From: Bactrocera neohumeralis
Taxonomy: Eukaryota > Arthropoda > Insecta > Diptera > Tephritidae
DNA: 64,000 bases
Direction: 5' to 3'
Assembly: GCF_024586455.1 (NCBI RefSeq)
Contig: NC_065923.1
Location: forward strand, 70,033,076-70,097,075
This document shows positions 50,601 to 62,045 of this stretch, in pieces; the stretch's first letter is position 1, and every line of letters starts with the position of its first letter. The notes under the pieces are model-generated. The model had not been told where the DNA came from. It saw only the letters and a program-made list of their open reading frames with translations, and made no database searches. Made by a program: the position numbers and the translations under genes.

Positions 50601-52265
50601 TTTCAATTTAATAAAACAACTCATTTGCAAACATATAATTAATATGCGCCAGTTTATAAAAATAATTTTAAAACCACTTGGTGAGCAGCATAAAGCTATA
50701 CAACTTGAACATTAAAGTTCCAAGCGACAGCCTTTGCTGCGGTTTCTACGACCACCTTGGTGTTTTAATTTAAATTGCTATTGTCGTTGTTGTCAGTTGC
50801 CTTTGTGCTGCACACAACTAGCACCCTTAGGCCTACTTGTATGTACCATGTACTCCTTGTATAATAATTATAATAATAACTTCAACTTTGACATGCACTT
50901 CACACGCTTTGCAAATGTTACTGCTAATGACAGCTAAACCGCAAACACAATACAAGTAAGAGTCAACAAGAGGCCTATGCCGAGAAATGCCTGCTTGCCA
51001 GCAACTAATTACAAACACTGTTACATAAATGTGTATACTATGTATAAATGGTGTATTTACTAAGCAAATATGACAGTTTGTAGAGTTGAAAGCGAATTTA
51101 TGCCAATTCAAACACAACTACAACACGCACAAGTCACATTTGCACATTTAAACTATGTAGAGGTATGTGTACATACATATATATGCATACATATACATAT
51201 TTTTGTGTGTGTGTTCACTACTTAGCGCTCCCACAGGCATTAACCCAGTCAGCACATACACAGTCATTCGACGTCTCGTCAAGTTTAACTTCTGTTGTAA
51301 TCACGAAGCTCATTAGCTTTGCAGGCAGCTTTTTGAAGTATGCATTTAGGCGGCGCTTGAGTGCGCATATTAGCATTTCACACGTTGCTGCGAAAAAGCG
51401 CGGCAGCGTGTAAATATTACAACCTCTGTATTTGTGAGTGTGTGTGCGTGTATTCACTTATCCTCCAGTAAGTTTGTAGCGTAACAAAGTTCCCCTGTTA
51501 GGCCTACAGCTAACAGCTAACTGTTTTAACCGCTAAGTTAACGCTATTTATTATGATATTGTGTGTACGTGTTAGCTGCGTTTTGCAACATGCTATTATT
51601 CTACTATTGCTTATTACACTTGACTGCTAGTGTGCTGTTTTGTTTTTGTTGATGCAAAGCCCACACACACACACTCGCATACAACTTGCAACAGAATGTG
51701 TCATTTTGGCATTCATTTGCGTGTTGCCAGTGACACGTAGTATTTGTGCGCGCACAAACAGCAAACGCACACATGCTCATATTTAGATAAATACACACGC
51801 ACGGGTATTGTAACAGTAACTTATGGTTATTGTGCTGGCTTAATTGTCTGGCTGTGTATGTGTGCGTATTTGTGATTGCATGTTGACACAACAATTAAAA
51901 TCATTTAGAATAAAAGCGTCACAGGCAGGTTGATAGATATTAGGCACGGCAAATTTGCTTTTTTCATAGCAGCTCAAGTGGGTACGTGGCGTATACGTAA
52001 CTGGTGTAGGAGTAACAGTGGGGTGCTGGCGTAAGAAATAAAGATGTGTTTAATTGTTACTATTTGTAATTATGAAATAATGAAAATTTAAAACTAAATC
52101 AAAACTTAAAACTTTTAGAAATATTAATTTTTTTGAAAAAAATGTATACCCTTAATATGGACCTCCCTAATGATTTATTTTTGCATGACGATATTTTTTA
52201 GATTAAGTAATATATTTTAGAAATAATATTACAAGAATATACTTGAGCACATTAAGCGGTTTTAA
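50601..52265. other. Non-coding stretch, no gene recognised
   Basis: CA/GT tracts near 51035, 51200-51215, 51435 and 51660. A solitary GCGTATACGTAAC lies at 51989-52001, about 22 kb from the main cluster. Frames on both strands are short. Confidence 0.5.
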
Positions 52266-53220
52266 GTAAACTTTTACAAAATGTTGCCATCTATAGCAAA
52301 AATGAAGAAGGTATACCCATTTTATAACTATAAATAAATTTGTCGCTGAAACGTTGAAAGCAACAATTTTAATATTATTTTATGCCAGAAAAATTTTTTA
52401 AATGGTGTTGCCACCTTAAAATTTTTTTTGGTGGCAGCAATAATTTTTTTAATTTATTAAATTTTCAAAATTAATTTTTATTGGTATTAAACATATGCCT
52501 TAATTTTTTTAAGTAGTGTTGAAAAAACTTATTTTTTGGTAGCAAAAACCAACAATTATTTATTAACAAGAATTATTTATTAACTCTGTTAAATTTTCTA
52601 CAAAAAATGTAGTTAACTAAATATTATGAAATATTTGGTAAAATTTTGTAAATGGTGTTGCCACATTTAATTTTTTTTACAAAAAGTAACAATTATTTAT
52701 AATCTCTGTTAAATTTTCTAAGTTAAATTTTCTTCAAAATTGAATAACTGTTATAAAATATTTAGTAAACTTTTTTAAAAAGTGTTGCCACCTTCTTTTT
52801 TTTACAAAAAGCAAAAGTTTTTTTTTTATAAATATGAATGAAAATAAAATATTTTGTAATTTTTTTTTAATTAAAGTTGCCATCTCGAATTTTTTTTTTA
52901 TCGAAAATCAAAAATTTGTTTTCAATAAATTTAAAAAGGTTTGTGAACTGTGTTAGATATTTGTTATAATTTTTTAATTAGAGTTGCCACATCGAATATT
53001 TCTTTTATCGAAAATCAAAATTTTTTTGTTTAATTTGCAAAATTCTCAAGACAAACTATTGTATATAAGTTCACAAATATTTAGTGAAACTTTTTTGCGT
53101 TGAGTCTCCATATCAAACAAATTTTTCCTTATCAAAAAATAATTTTATAGCAAATACAGTTAAATTTTTGAAATAAAAGTTAGTTAATTGTTATTAAATA
53201 TTTAGTGATTTGTTTTTAAA
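52266..53220 (+). repeat. Decayed tandem array with GTTGCCACC core
   Basis: Core copies: TGTTGCCATCT (52283), TGTTGCCACCTT (52406), TGTTGAAAA (52517, degraded), TGTTGCCACATT (52656), TGTTGCCACCTT (52783), GTTGCCATCTCGAAT (52876), GTTGCCACATCGAAT (52983) and a weak GTCTCCATATC (53104). Spacing is about 92-139 bases. Each is followed by a T-rich run, CAAAAAGCAA/ATCGAAAATCAAAA, AACTCTGTTAAATTTTC and AAATATTTAGTAAA. Eight units. Non-coding. Confidence 0.7.
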
Positions 53221-54867
53221 ACAATTTCTAATTCTGAAAATCGTCTCTACTAAGCATATTTAACCTCACTTTTATTAGTAACCATATAACACATGCTCAT
53301 ACTGTTGCACTCTCACATAGATTTGCCAGCGCTGCCATATAAATTTGCTACCTTCACACATGCAACAACAACTACTACCTGTCCACCCACTAACACTGTG
53401 GCGTCTGTCTCTATTTGCGTACTAGCAGTGGCACTCATTGTTGTCGCTTTGTTGGCCACATTAGTTGACTTTTACCCTGACGCGCCACTAATTCGCCTAA
53501 CACTAACACATAGCGCATATGATATATGCACATACAGTTATATAAATATATTTATTTGTTACACTTGTTGTACGCGCTTGCCACACACAGTCGTGGCATA
53601 ATTATTGTGCGCATTAAAAGTGTTAACAGTTTAAATTAACATGTCTGCAAATTGCGTGCGCTTGCTTGTATTTCGTCCTTGTATGTGTATATGCATTTAC
53701 ATATATATGATTGTTTGTGTGTGCGTGTGAGCACTAAATTACATTGCTATACTTAGTAGCAGCAGGTTCAACTAAATTGTGCACCTGTTTATTTATACGC
53801 GCCTGCCAACAAGTGCGTATAGCCTTACACTCCTCGGCATGTGTGTTTGTGTGGCCGTGTTTGCAACCCTGCCACCGCTTGCTGCCCAAATTTACACTCA
53901 TGTTCTGGGCGCTTAACCAGCCTCGTTCGCTCATTTACGAACATAATCTGTATGTGTAGTTTTAAGTGGTTAAATTGCATGTAAGAGAAATGAGCCAAGT
54001 TAATGCGCAACCACACCATACACACACACACATATTTGTTTATACATGGTTTTATGCATGTCGTTAGCAATATATCAAAGTGCTCCTCTGGTGGCACTTT
54101 AAGTGCTTTAAGTGAGTGTAAAATGTATTTGGCAGTTACACAGGCAGGAGAGAACAGCTGAGATAGGTGATCGACAGCCTTGGAGTTAATAATTGCAGTG
54201 GGTGAGAGGTTAAAGCTGTGAATTTGGACAAAAAATTGAGTAGAAGTATAATAAATCAATAGAAAGTAGTCTAAGATGTTCCAGCAGTAAGCAGCAGTGG
54301 TGCTTGAGTAATCAGCATAAAATTAATTCTTGTCATCAAAATTTCAAAATAAAACGATTTTCTTCATTATTTTCACTCATATTGAACAGTTAAATGAAGC
54401 TTAAAATCTCACTTTTCCAACACTGGTAGCACTGGAGATATACGACTGCAACGACATCTGTTGACAAAATACGAAAAGATTTATTCGACTACCCAATATT
54501 TTAACTATAATTTCGACATACAAACATATGCTTTTTACAGTAGAATAAATTTGTATCTAAAAATTTGCTTAAAAATTCCGATAAAAACATTTATCACAAA
54601 ATAATTAAAGTTCTCACGTACAAAGCAGACAGCGCTACGTGCGAGCATGTTAAAAGACGCCGGCAAACCACTAGCAATAAATGAGTAAAGCCACTCATAC
54701 GCTGTTGCAGTTGGCTTAACAAGGTGCTACCAGCAAAAGTTCATTGCACGCGACAAAAGCAGTTCTCACGCGCTCATTTAACTGACGAAACTTAAGAAAA
54801 AACTTTGTCGTTCTAAGCACAGCGCTAGAGGTAACCGAAACTTATTTTTTCCAAACAAGTAAACAAA
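53221..54867. other. Non-coding; possible 5' flank of the exon at 54868
   Basis: No repeat array is recognised. The last 150-200 bases before 54868 have a 5'UTR-like character. GCAGTTGG (A at 54709) loosely resembles an initiator with CAATAAATGA about 33 bases upstream, but this is weak. A 144-codon minus-strand frame at 53825-54259 has no recognisable domain. Confidence 0.4.
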
Positions 54868-55000
54868 ATGTTAGATATTAACACCTCTAAGGAAAAGTCT
54901 ACGCGCATGAATCGGGCGCTGCGCGATGGCAACTATAACAATAAAGACACTAAAAAATTTAAGGTTGGCGTAAACAGTGCGCCGTCACAACTTTCAGAAG
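54868..55000 (+). CDS. Candidate first coding exon, unidentified gene
   Basis: The ATG sits in CAAAATG, the fly start consensus. The 44 codons begin MLDINTSKEKSTRMNRALRD and end in SAPSQLSE. They are polar, with many Lys/Asn/Ser/Arg and no low-complexity bias, unlike other frames in the window. The frame then meets CAGAAG/GTAAAT, a good 5' splice site at 55001, leaving phase 1. Reading on past the donor gives a Cys/Phe-rich text that ends at 55074, as expected for intron. No signal peptide or membrane segment. I do not recognise the family. A long downstream intron leaving the window would fit. Chance remains possible. Confidence 0.4.
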
Positions 55001-55655
55001 GTAAATGTGGAGATGCCTCGTTGCAAAAAATACTTCTTTCATCTTTTTTCCGTGTTTTTGGTTGCGTTGCATAGTTTGTTGTCTTCAGTTTCGATTTTGT
55101 GTTCGCAAACTTTTTTTTTGGTTATTTTCTTTCGTTCGCTGCAAATAACTTGTAAATGTTTACGGATATGAGACATTTTGGCAGCCAACTAAACTAACCA
55201 GCCAACGCACGGCGGTACAAAACTACAGCGCATACTTGCCAGAGACCAGCCAAGCGGGTAACACTTTCTTTGCAAACTTTACCTGCGCGCACTCTAGTTG
55301 ACTTTCTTGGCCTTGCTGCCAACAGCCTAAAAACTTTCACCAACTACTTACTGTCTATATTGTGTTTGTTACAGTTGTTGTTGCCATGTGGCGGTAAGTT
55401 TTTGAAAAATATAATTTATTACACCTGAGTTGAGATAAGAAATTTTCGTTCAACATTTTTTTGTTTGGCGAATTTGTTTTCCAATAACTTTTCTTGTGGT
55501 AATAGTGACAAGCTTGGGGTGGGTGCTTAAGCGTTAGTGTCTGAATGTGGCCCATATTGCGCGTTTTTTGGGAGTAAGTAGTACTTCTTACCATTAATTG
55601 TTGTTGTAAGGCAATGAAGTAGACAAGATAAGCTGCTTCTAATTATTATCATCAC
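55001..55655. other. Possible intron start after the 54868 exon
   Basis: It begins GTAAATGTGG. No repeat or frame is supported. Sequence composition returns to T-rich within about 60 bases. Confidence 0.35.
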
Positions 55656-57295
55656 AGATTGAGTTTGAGTTTTAAGTTTTGAAGAGCTTTAATGAAAGCT
55701 CTGAAGTTTTATGAGTACTTACACAACGTATTTTTCAAAAGTTGTATTTGAGATTTTCAAAAGCAACTTTCCGAATGTGGTTAAAAATTATCAAACTTGA
55801 ATATTTCTCATGAAATTTATAGGTTATGCTGTGTTATAAATATTGTTGAATATTTCTTGATTGTTCTAAAAAATTTTTGATAGCTCAATATTATAAAAGA
55901 AACTTTAATAAAGATTAAGTTTCGAAAATCTTTACAGAGCTTTTATAAAACAACTACTTAATTTTCGCAAAGCTTTATAGAGCTTTGATAAAATAACTGC
56001 TGTTTGGGGCTTTCAAAAAATAAGTGGTTATTAAAAACTTTACTGAGCGTTGAAACAAAGTAGTTATTTTAGGAAAGCTTCCTAAAGCTTTTTCTGTGCC
56101 TGTGTGTTCGAAAAACTAGTTATTTGAAGAAAGCTCTCTAAATCCTTTTCTGTGCCTGTCTCCTGGTCTGAAAAATAAATATATTTTGGGGATTTATGTT
56201 GTAACGACATGTGAACATATATACATAGAATTAGAGACTTCAATTTAAATGAATTATTAATATTCTTTCACGCTTGAAATCACTAGAATGCTTTTAAAAA
56301 TTTTTAATCATAAAAAAATTAGAGTTTCGAGTTTAAGCATGCAGTATTATACCCTATTCTTCCTCCTGTCTTTCGAAGCTTGACATTTCTCGAAAGCTTT
56401 TGAAACTTTTTCGACATATAAATTTCATATAATTTAAGCTTACATTTTAAGTATGTCATATAACCTCATTGTTTCGTGAAAGCTCAGTAAAGCTTTTAAT
56501 CTCGTTTTATTTGTTTATAAAGGTTTGAGATGAGAGTTTCTGTGAACTTTTAAAGCTTTTAAAATCTTTAGTTTAAACCTTTTTTTTAGTTCGTTGAGGT
56601 TAAATCGCACCAAAGCTTTTGAAATTTCCTCGAAAGCACTATAAAGCTTTTATGTCTCTACTTTTCGCAATAAATATATTTGGGCAGTTTGTAATGTGGC
56701 CTAATAATCTACAATGCTTCAAAGCACAATTAAAGTTTTTAGAATCTACAATTCAACCATTCTTAAAAGTTCCTTGAGATTTAGGTCTATTAAAAACCTT
56801 TGAAATGTCTAAAATTTTCGCAGAGCCTATTTCCATCGTTGATGTTGGTAACAAATATATTTGGAAATCTTGGCAAAGTCAAAAAATGATATGAGAGCTT
56901 TCAAAGCTCTCCAAATTTAAATTTTAAGTGTTGTTTAAGCTTAAATAGTCGTGGAAGCTTTTGAAATTTTTAAAACAGATTGCCCTCATATTAAAAGCTT
57001 TTGAGATTTTAGAAACTGCCCGTAAGCACCGCCAGACTTTTTGTAAGTCACCACTTTTGCGAATAAATGTATCTGAAATGTTGTAAATGTTGACTAGATG
57101 ATCATTAGCGTTTTCAAAGCTCCATATCTAATTTTTATAAAATTCTTTAAAGCTGGATTTTTTTTTAAAGCGTTTGAGTTTTTCAGATTAGAATAAATTC
57201 ATATAAAAAGTATATTTCTTTTATTGAAATGTTGGAGAGATTAAAAATGACTTTCACCAAGTTTACTGTTCAAGCAAAGCTTTAGGGAAAATTTG
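55656..57295. repeat. AAAGCTTT palindrome array 2
   Basis: About 20 AGCTTT/AAGCTT words occur in paired palindromic settings. Examples are CAAAGCTTTATAGAGCTTTG (55969), GGAAAGCTTCCTAAAGCTTT (56072), GAGAGCTTTCAAAGCTCTC (56893-56911), CGAAAGCTTTTGAAA (56391), TAAAGCTTTTAAAATC (56551) and CAAAGCTTTTGAAATTTCC (56613). A secondary phrase, (A/C)AATAAATATATTTGG, recurs near 56669, 56847 and 57060 in degraded form, indicating units of about 180-210 bases. Same core as array 1 at 13.4-14.2 kb, different unit text. Confidence 0.6.
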
Positions 57296-58007
57296 AATTA
57301 CAGTGCTCATTTTGCAAATCTTTCTCTTTATAGCCACCCACCTAAACATAATTTTTCTTCTGCCTTATCTTCATATATACGTACACACGCACTTACCCAT
57401 CTTCCGACTCGTAAGTCACAGCATTTTCATCAAATTAAACTAATTTAAAGACATGAATGATATCCGTCATTTAAAAGTTCATTTTAGTCACAAATTCATA
57501 ATCCTTTACACCGGAAGATTACAGCCACCCTTCTACACACGAACACTTACACCGTCTACAGCCACCGTCGCGCTTTTGCCTCGTGTCTCAGCACACATAC
57601 AAACCAACTTAAGTGCGTGCATATTTTATGCTTTCGAATTTACCAAAAAGTTGCAGTCATAAAGTTTGCAAAAGAAAAGACACACACGCACACACACACA
57701 AACAGGCACAAGTCAGCAAAGGGGAATACAAAAACTTTTTGAATGACATATCCAATACATTAAAGTAATTGAAAGAAAAATATGCTATATCATACCGTAA
57801 GAGCACAGACAACCCTTTATTGTGAGCCAGCTTAGGGGAAGTATGTATATGATAGCGGCGCATTTGGATATGAGTCAGCGTGCATCAGTGTGTGAGTGTG
57901 TGGCAGGTGATAGCGAGGGCTTAAAAATTTATGCCATTAAATAGGTGAGTGGGGGGATGTAGAGGTGAGAGTGTGAGGCTGCGGTATAAAGGAAGTAAAT
58001 ACAAAAA

Positions 58008-58022
58008 ACAACAACAACAAAA
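58008..58022. repeat. (CAA)n microsatellite
   Basis: About five CAA/ACA triplets in a row. Confidence 0.8.
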
Positions 58023-60386
58023 CGGTGGGGCGAGATAAATTTCCATAAACATAAAAATGCTCTTCCTTATATTACGCGCAGTCATATTGCATAAACACGA
58101 AATAAAAATGGGAATAAAAGCACAACATTGATACGCGCTCTTTAGGCGTGTGTGCGTGAGTGTGTGTATGTGTGCACGCTGAAGGTTTGGTAACAGCCAA
58201 CAGCCAGCAAACTGTGTGACGACTAAGACAAACAATAACAGCGTGATGGGTGGGCATACATTAAATTGCATATACGCCACGGTGCACCGAACGCAACTAG
58301 TAAAAGTAAATGATAATAAAACAACAAAAATAATAAAAATAACAAAAATTTGCAATCATAACAAAGCTGTAAGGTAAGAAAATTTGAAGTGAAATAAAAT
58401 TTTTACAAAAACAAAAAAAAACAACAAAGTAATCACAACAAGGTGTAGATTGCAAGAAGTTGCTGAAAAGGCGACTGCGCAGGCATTGAGGTAAGCGCAA
58501 AGGCAAGCGGTCGCGTACACAGAAAATACTTTGCACTTTGTTATGCGACTCTCAAAATTCGGCGGAAGTGTGACGGCAGCGGAACTGCGAAATTGCGGAA
58601 CGCATGAGCTGCCGCCAGTGTCGCAGGCGTGGCATGCACTTAAACACTTGGTTGACTGCGTTGTTGTGCTCGCGCAGTTAAGCGTAGATTGCATTGCAAT
58701 GTTAAAATTCTCAACTTTGCATAATTTTAGGAGCAACAAGATACCTGCAACTACAATGTCAATGATGACGCGGCGCAGCCAGGCAGTGTGTATGGCAACT
58801 AGCGCTCGCCACAGCCGGCGAGGGCGCCCATTGGTGTGGCGTCTAGAATTTTTCGCAGCTATGCGAAAACTTTACATGTTTTTCATATTTTGACATAAAG
58901 GAGACAGCCAACACATGCGTATATAGTATGCTTATGGGCGCGCAGACAACAGCAAAAGAAAAACAAAAACAATGCATGGTAGAATTTTGTGCTCAAGAAT
59001 GTTGGTAGGTGGCAGCGAAATTTATGTATTTATATATGTATTGAAAGCTAGCTTACGGCGCGCAAGTGAGTGGGTGGCGAATTTCTTGAAAGATATGTAG
59101 TATATGAAAGCAGTTGCATAGCAGCGCGCGACAGGTTGGACGCCAACCACGCAGCGAAGGACACGGCGCTGCCCTTATAGGGAGCACACTTTGCTGTTGC
59201 AGCGCTGTTGTGCGGCAAGCGCACAGCTTGGCTGGTTTTTCTGCCTGACTTAGGTGCGAGGAAATTATTTAGCAAAAGTGTCAGAATTTGCTCCTTGTGC
59301 AGTCTGGCAACTGTATACTATATACAACTGCACAACTCAAGCAACACTTTGACATTTTTTCTTTGCTCATATTATAATACCAACTTTGCAGGGCGTGAGG
59401 CGGCGGGTGTTTATTTTGCACATAAGAAATTTCTCAACTTTATTTATGGCAAGTAGTAAGCGTAACTGGAAGACATATGAGACATGCGAGAGCTGAAGGT
59501 GAAATATCTGAGAATAATGGCAAGAAAGATAGCTAGGTGAGGGTGGAAGAAGCATTGTATAATATATTTGTACCATATATATACATGAATACATATATAT
59601 GTACATACTCGTGTCTATATAACTGCTGTGAGCAGCTATAATATTACCACATATTTTTAAGGCCAGCAGTCGTCGGCAATACAAAGTAAGACAGCAATGT
59701 GGTAAAAGCTGGTGGCAACTAAAGGTATAGTAAAAAACCATACAAAACAAAAATTATAGTGCGACAGCATGAAAACACCTTAGCAGCTGGCTAAAACTAT
59801 AGCTGACAGCCAGTGGCGTACGACAATGACTGACAGGCAGGAAGGAAGCTATGAAAATACTTTGTAAATATTTTCTTGTTTGGCGCAATTTCACTAAAGC
59901 AATACGCAAAGGTCTGCACCTCATACCAACTAGAAATATAGGTGTAAGAGCATATAAAGCTATTGGTGTGCACATTTTGCTCGCTAGTGTGGACGTCGCA
60001 CATTTTTGGGCATTCAGGCGTATGAACAGGTATGCTGTCCACCTGCTAAGCAAATCCAACCAGTCAACGTCTTGCTGCCGGCTGCTGGCATTCGCTTTAA
60101 ATGGACAGTTAGTTGCGCACCGATAAACGCAGACAATTGCATGTCACCGACTTGACAGCGGGCATGATGAGTGTTATTATGCGTATTTTTATACCTGTAT
60201 GTATATAGGTAAACATATGTGTTTGTGCGCATGGTTGGCTTGAAGTGGAATTGTTTTCGGTGAAAAGAAGAATAATTCCATTGTATAAGTGCTGGCATGT
60301 AAGAAAATTTCATGCTGTTATGCCGAGTTCGTTAGATGGTTAAAGGGTGGAGATAAACTTGAGCGAGAATTTTTTTTTTAATTTTT

Positions 60387-60405
60387 AATAAATAAATAAA
60401 TAAAA
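60387..60405. repeat. (AATA)n microsatellite
   Basis: About four to five AATA tetramers following a poly-T run. Confidence 0.8.
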
Positions 60406-61190
60406 ATTGTATGGCTTAGGAAAAACTTTAATTTTTAGGAGTTTGTATCCAGTTTTCGGCTTTCATGTGCCACTAAATAAAATAAATAGGCACCATTTAT
60501 AAAACTAGAATTCAATTATGCGTGTTAATCATATTCAGAGATCTGTGTCTTTTATAAAATTAAGCCTTGTTGTTATTAAAAAAATGGTCTTTTTTATTTC
60601 TGGTAATACCATGCTATGTTATGTTCAATATATTTTATCAAGGTTTCAAAGCAATCGCTAAAAAAGTGTAGAGGATAGCTCGTCAGGCTTGACCGCTACT
60701 TTAATCTTTCATCGTGTTTTCTTCGAAACATGTTTTTCAAATTCATTTAATTTTGCTCCCGAAATATGCTTCTCAGCAGCTAGGGAAGCGATCTTATTGA
60801 GATTTTTCACAGTTCTCTTAAATGAGATGACCTCGTGATTGCTGGACGAAATTTTTTTCGATTACAAATGATTTTTTCAAGGTATTTTGGTGTAAAATCT
60901 TACTGTTCTGCTTGCAATTTTGGCAAAAAATACTTTTTTTCTAAATAGTTTGATTAATCACGATCTATATCATCTACAAACCGATAAATTTAATCAGCTT
61001 TCAATGGCTGAGTTTCCAAAAAATTTTACTAAATATTATTCAAATGTTGGTTTTTGATCTAGTCGAAATAGTTTTAATAAATTAGTTTAAATCCCACGTA
61101 ACTCCTTAAATTCTGCTAATTGGTTCAGACTTCTAACTTTTTGGTGTTTTTGGGTTTTTGTGGCACTAATATATAACAATAATAATTTAG

Positions 61191-62045
61191 TAGGTCTGTG
61201 CTATCTTTTTGCTTGCATACTTTTAGCAAAAAGTTACTTTTATATTTGGTTTTATATAAATTTCGGTTTTGAACTGTACTTCAGCAGATTTAGAGTGATC
61301 GTAAGCGAGATAACTACAATTTTAATCCGCCTCAAAGTATGCATTATTTGGAACTGAACTTCGCTAGTGATTAATACAGAGTGAAGAAGCAAGGTACCAA
61401 CAATCTTACATAGCCAATTCAATATCCGTCGATGGTCAATTTATCATATGAAATTGTTACAGTTATTCGCCTAAAAGTATGCATTATTTGGATCTGCACA
61501 AAACAGCTACAATTTTATACGTTTATTTTATGCCATTCAATATTGGTTGATGATCAGCGTACCACTTCATATAAAACTGTTTCAGCTATTCCCCTAAAAG
61601 TTTGTTTTTTGCGATAGAAAAATTGGTCTCTCTTTTCTGGTTAATTTAGCTCATTATTTTTCAATTGTGAATTTACTAATTTTTTGTTATTAAACAGTTA
61701 CTTTTGTTGCAGATATTTGAAATTCTTTCAATTTCCAAAAAGAATTTGAAGTTTTATTTAATTATCTCCCACAAAATTTTAATGTATGCTCGTAAAAATA
61801 TTAGAAATTAGGAACTTTACTTCACTGGTGGTTGAAACAGATTGAGTAGGCCAGTCATTGATATCAAATTGTTACGGCTATTGCTCTAAAAGTATGCAGC
61901 ATTTGGAACTGTACCTTACTAGAGGCGAAGACAGTCTGATTAGGCAAGACAGATACAATTTTGTAGGACCACTTCAATATCGGCTGATGATTAACTCGTC
62001 ATATAAAATTGTTACAGCTTTGCCCCCAGCAGTATGCTTTGTTTA
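61191..62045 (+). repeat. Decayed tandem array with CGCCTAAAAGTATGC core
   Basis: Cores: CCGCCTCAAAGTATGC (61327), TCGCCTAAAAGTATGC (61467), CCCCTAAAAGTTTG (61591), GCTCTAAAAGTATGC (61883) and CCCCCAGCAGTATGC (62023). A reverse partial copy, GCATACTTTTAGC, is at 61215. Three are followed by A(T/G)CATT(A/T)TTTGGA(A/T)CTG. Units share CTTCACTAGTGGTT..AACAGA, TACAATTTTATA, CAATATCGGTTGATGATCA and CATATAAAATTGTTACAGCTATT. Spacing is 140, 124, 292 and 140 bases. Non-coding. Confidence 0.7.

Larger units (their letters stand above)
57296..61190. other. Non-coding stretch, no gene recognised
   Basis: It contains CA tracts (57680-57701), a CAA run (58008-58022), (AATA)n at 60387-60405, and overlapping frames on both strands near 58.4-60.1 kb where GC is somewhat higher. 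An open stretch of about 50 Lys-rich codons on the minus strand near 60709-60860 is flanked by stops and matches nothing I recognise. Confidence 0.5.

Noticed and set aside
58531..58893. 120-codon plus-strand frame
   Set aside because: It overlaps a minus-strand frame of 127 codons. No domain is recognised, and GC is locally high enough to make chance frames common.
60709..60860. About 50 Lys-rich open codons on the minus strand
   Set aside because: They are flanked by in-frame stops and match no family I know. They could be an old coding relic, but the evidence is too thin.
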